From NCBI GenBank assembly GCA_017474705.1, contig JAFVHC010000238.1:1-14681 (forward strand): 14,681 nt of DNA. Direction: 5' to 3'. The first letter of the stretch is position 1; every line of letters begins with the position of its first letter. Of this stretch, positions 11,932 to 14,681 are shown one piece after another. Under the pieces are notes generated by a model, which was given only the letters and a program-made list of their open reading frames with translations, was not told the DNA's origin and did no database searches. Made by a program: the position numbers and the translations under genes. The stretch is from Bacillota bacterium. GTDB lineage: Bacteria; Bacillota; Clostridia; Lachnospirales; Bianqueaceae.

Positions 11932-13323
11932 TTAGAATTCCAGATTGTTGACGGTCCTCGGATAGGGCAGGACGTCGCGGATGTTGCCCATGCCGGTGAC
12001 GTAGAGGATCAGACGCTCGAAGCCCAAGCCGAAACCAGCGTGCTTATTGGTGCCGTAGCGGCGCAGATCCAGGTACCACCAGTAGTCTTCCTTATTCAGA
12101 CCCAGCTCATCCATGCGGGCTTCCAGTACATCCAGACGCTCTTCACGCTGAGATCCGCCGATCAGCTCGCCCACGCCGGGGACCAGCATGTCGGCCGCGG
12201 CGACGGTCTTGCCATCATCGTTGAGGCGCATGTAGAAAGCTTTGATCTCCTTCGGGTAGTCGGTCACGAAGACCGGACGTCCGAAGATCTCCTCGGTGAG
12301 GTAGCGCTCATGCTCGGTCTGCAGATCGCAGCCCCAGTACGGATCGTATTCGAATTTATGACCGCTCTTCATCAGAAGGTCCACAGCCTCGGTATAGGTC
12401 ACTCGACCGAAATCACTGTTGACGACATGGTTCAGACGCTCCAGCAAGCCTTTGTCGACAAAGGAGTTGAAGAAGTTCAGCTCATCTGCGGCATTTTCCA
12501 TCAGATAGCGGATGACATATTTGGTCATGGCTTCCGCCACTTCCATATCGCCTGCCAGATCACAGAAGGACATTTCCGGCTCGATCATCCAGAACTCCGC
12601 AGCGTGGCGGGTGGTGTTGGAGTTTTCGGCACGGAAGGTGGGACCGAAGGTGTAGATGTTGCGGAAAGCCGCGGCATAGGTCTCACCATTGAGCTGACCG
12701 CTGACAGTTAAGAAAGCTTTTTTGTTGAAGAAATCCTGGCTGAAATCGACCTTATCATCTTCCGTCAGCGGCAGATCGTTCAGATCCAATGTCGTGACCT
12801 GGAACATCGCACCGGCGCCTTCCGCATCGGAACCGGTGATGATTGGGGTATGGACGTAGACGAAGCCGCGCTCCTGGAAGAATTTATGGATGGCGTACGC
12901 GGCCAGAGAACGGATACGGAACACGGCCTGGAAGGTGTTGCTGCGTGGACGCAGGTGCGCGATGGTGCGCAGGTATTCCATGCTGTGACGCTTTTTCTGC
13001 AGGGGATAATCCGGCAGAGAACTGCCCTCGATGATGATCTCTTCCGCCTGCATCTCGAACGGCTGACGGGCTTCCGGTGTCAGGACCAGGGTGCCTTTGA
13101 CCACGACGGCGGAGCCGACCGGCAGATGGCTGACTTCCTGGAAGTTTTCGACTTTTTCATCCTCATAGACGACCTGGATCGTGTTGAAGCAGGTGCCGTC
13201 GTGCAGGACGATGAAGCCCAGCGCCTTGCTGGCGCGGATGCTGCGGACCCAGCCGGCTACGGTCAGGCTCTGACCGGCAAAAGCCGACGGGTCAGCGAAA
13301 ATATCTTTTACTAACGTAAACAT
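11932..13323 (-). CDS. asnS: Asparaginyl-tRNA synthetase
   Basis: Charges tRNA-Asn with asparagine from ATP. The 463 residues have an N-terminal OB-fold anticodon-binding domain (about 18-100) and a class II catalytic core: motif 2 at about 229-250 (FRAENSNTTRHAAEFW) and motif 3 at about 430-440 (GFGLGFERL). The ends PYPRTVNNLEF and SGQLNGE are AsnRS rather than AspRS features, and length fits the bacterial enzyme. The start codon at 13323 is preceded by AAAGGA at six bases. It is transcribed leftwards 27 bases after guaB, with no terminator between, so the two probably form an operon. A direct AsnRS means this cell does not depend only on the transamidation route for Asn-tRNA, though that may also exist. 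No odd features. Confidence 0.97.
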   Translation of the reverse strand: MFTLVKDIFADPSAFAGQSLTVAGWVRSIRASKALGFIVLHDGTCFNTIQVVYEDEKVENFQEVSHLPVGSAVVVKGTLVLTPEARQPFEMQAEEIIIEGSSLPDYPLQKKRHSMEYLRTIAHLRPRSNTFQAVFRIRSLAAYAIHKFFQERGFVYVHTPIITGSDAEGAGAMFQVTTLDLNDLPLTEDDKVDFSQDFFNKKAFLTVSGQLNGETYAAAFRNIYTFGPTFRAENSNTTRHAAEFWMIEPEMSFCDLAGDMEVAEAMTKYVIRYLMENAADELNFFNSFVDKGLLERLNHVVNSDFGRVTYTEAVDLLMKSGHKFEYDPYWGCDLQTEHERYLTEEIFGRPVFVTDYPKEIKAFYMRLNDDGKTVAAADMLVPGVGELIGGSQREERLDVLEARMDELGLNKEDYWWYLDLRRYGTNKHAGFGLGFERLILYVTGMGNIRDVLPYPRTVNNLEF

Positions 13324-13350
13324 GTTCTATCCTTTCTGCGCGGCCCTTCC

Positions 13351-14681
13351 TTAACGGACGATGGCCGGCGCTTCCTGATTCTTCAGAATGACGTCATGTG
13401 CGCCGCCTTCCACGATGGAGGTGGCGGAGACCAAGGTGATCTTGGCATTCTTCTGCAGCTCTTCGATGGTCAGGCAGCCGCAGTTGCACATGGTGTGCTT
13501 GACTTTGCTCAAGGAAAGCGCAACGTTGTCCTTCAGCTTGCCGGCGTAGGGTACGTACGAATCGACACCTTCTTCGAAAGCCATCTTCTTGTCGCCGCCC
13601 AGGTCATAACGCTGCCAGTTGCGGGCACGGCTGGAACCTTCGCCCCAGTACTCTTTGACATATGCACCATTGATGTGCAGACGCTTGGTGGGAGACTCAT
13701 CGAAACGGGAGAAGTAGCGGCCCAGCATGAGGAAGTCCGCACCCATGGCCAGCGCCAGGGTCATATGATAATCGTAAACGATACCACCATCGGAGCAGAT
13801 CGGGATGTAGACGCCGGTCTCCTTGAAGTATTCGTCACGCGCGGCAGCCACTTCGATGACGGCCGTCGCCTGTCCGCGGCCGATACCCTTCTGCTCGCGG
13901 GTGATGCAGATGGAACCGCCGCCGATACCGATCTTGATGAAATCCGCGCCGGCTTCGGCCAGGTAGCGGAAACCATCACGATCGACCACGTTGCCGGCGC
14001 CGACCTTGACGGTGTCACCGTACTTTTCGCGGATGAACTGGATGGTCTGGGCCTGCCAGATGGAATAACCTTCGGAAGAATCGATGCACAGGACATCTGC
14101 CCCGGCTTCGACAAGAGCCGGAACACGCTCCTCATAGTCACGGGAATTGATACCGGCACCTACGATGTAACGTTTCTGCGCATCCAGCAGTTCGTTCGGG
14201 TTTTCTTTGTGCGCATCGTAGTCCTTGCGGAAGACGAAGGAAGTGAGACGCTGATTCTCATCGACGATGGGCAGAGCGTTGAGCTTGTGGTCCCAGATGA
14301 TATCGTTCGCTTCTTTCAGCGTGGTGCCTTCTTTTGCGTATACCAGGGACTCGAAGGGCGTCATGTGATTGCAGACCAGATCGTCCGGATCCATACGGGA
14401 CGGGCGATAGTCGCGGCTGGTCAGGATGCCGAGCAGCTTGCCATCGGGCGTACCGTCTTCGGTAACAGCCATGGTGCTATGTCCTGTTTTCGCTTTCAAA
14501 GCAACGACGTCGGCCAAAGTGTTGTCCGGACGCAGGTTGGAATCGCTCTTAACGAAACCCGCCTTGGTCGCCTTGACGCGGGCCACCATTGCGGCTTCAT
14601 CGGCGACGGACTGGGAACCGTAGATAAAAGAAATACCGCCTTCGGTAGCGAGCGCTATGGCTAGTCGATCTCCCGAGACGG
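13351..14681 (-). CDS. guaB: IMP dehydrogenase, Tritrichomonas-type (5' end outside window)
   Basis: Oxidises IMP to XMP with NAD+, the committed step to guanine nucleotides. The frame is open to the window end, so the gene is cut; about 442 residues are visible and roughly 60 N-terminal ones missing. An apparent start at 14589 is internal: upstream codons continue a conserved barrel segment (DRLAIALATEGGISFI). A CBS pair is inserted in the TIM barrel. Catalytic Cys is at codon 13906-13908 in GGGSICITR, followed by EQKGIGRGQA, with flap Arg-Tyr in NWQRYDLGG and EGG near the C-terminus for the potassium site. These loops differ from the usual bacterial form and, as I recall the sequence, match the T. 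foetus enzyme without gaps. Lys and Glu (DFIKIG, FEEGVD) at the two positions linked to mycophenolic acid insensitivity are as in that enzyme and other bacteria. It is followed by asnS. Confidence 0.95.
   Translation of the reverse strand, partial: VSGDRLAIALATEGGISFIYGSQSVADEAAMVARVKATKAGFVKSDSNLRPDNTLADVVALKAKTGHSTMAVTEDGTPDGKLLGILTSRDYRPSRMDPDDLVCNHMTPFESLVYAKEGTTLKEANDIIWDHKLNALPIVDENQRLTSFVFRKDYDAHKENPNELLDAQKRYIVGAGINSRDYEERVPALVEAGADVLCIDSSEGYSIWQAQTIQFIREKYGDTVKVGAGNVVDRDGFRYLAEAGADFIKIGIGGGSICITREQKGIGRGQATAVIEVAAARDEYFKETGVYIPICSDGGIVYDYHMTLALAMGADFLMLGRYFSRFDESPTKRLHINGAYVKEYWGEGSSRARNWQRYDLGGDKKMAFEEGVDSYVPYAGKLKDNVALSLSKVKHTMCNCGCLTIEELQKNAKITLVSATSIVEGGAHDVILKNQEAPAIVR

Noticed and set aside
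11917..12711. 264-codon open frame on the + strand opposite asnS
   Set aside because: Shadow of asnS; it also begins just after a terminator with no promoter or ribosome-binding site.
13396..14664. 422-codon open frame on the + strand opposite guaB
   Set aside because: It is antisense to a strongly conserved enzyme, has no ribosome-binding site or recognisable domain, and is explained by codon bias.

Overview
The window looks like the chromosome of a moderately GC-rich, low-complexity Gram-positive anaerobe, most likely a gut-associated Bacillota (Erysipelotrichia or Clostridia). The evidence is canonical Shine-Dalgarno sites in front of most genes, a CsoR-type copper operon, a WYL-domain regulator, a DUF4428 zinc-ribbon protein, Rho-independent terminators with short U-tracts, and an IMP dehydrogenase of the type known from the protist Tritrichomonas foetus, which as I recall is thought to have come from bacteria. 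The taxon is inferred from family content and style, not from a marker search. No tRNA, rRNA, CRISPR array, insertion sequence or phage gene is visible. Coding density is high and no gene-free stretch exceeds about 200 bases.

Layout on the + strand: (1) the 3' end of an unrecognised acidic protein and a diacylglycerol-kinase-like lipid kinase, ended by a strong terminator; (2) a copper operon csoR-copA-tcdA with a near-consensus promoter carrying a CsoR box in its spacer and a second, weaker box over the csoR ribosome-binding site; (3) an MFS transporter and a cytoplasmic GH2 beta-mannosidase, each with its own promoter, probably a mannoside uptake and degradation pair; (4) a WYL-domain regulator with a perfect 15-base palindrome next to its -10 element; (5) a DUF4428 multi-zinc-finger protein and a Nudix hydrolase. 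Convergent to these, on the - strand, lies a guaB-asnS operon (IMP dehydrogenase, cut by the window end, then asparaginyl-tRNA synthetase). A long hairpin between the Nudix gene and asnS probably terminates both directions.

The most notable points are in the copper operon. The start of copA that has a proper ribosome-binding site (ATG 1868) runs into an in-frame TAA at its third codon, exactly where a Gln codon would complete the usual CopA N-terminus. Translation from ATG 1892 would lack the first strand of the metal-binding domain and has no good ribosome-binding site. At the other end, the C-terminal metal-binding domain is preceded by a perfect internal AAGGAGG and ATG (4169), so a free CopZ-like copper chaperone could be made from within copA. 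The tRNA-modification gene tcdA is translationally coupled to copA by a TGATG overlap and so probably follows copper control.

The window starts inside the first gene and ends inside guaB, so both are incomplete for that reason and not because they are broken.
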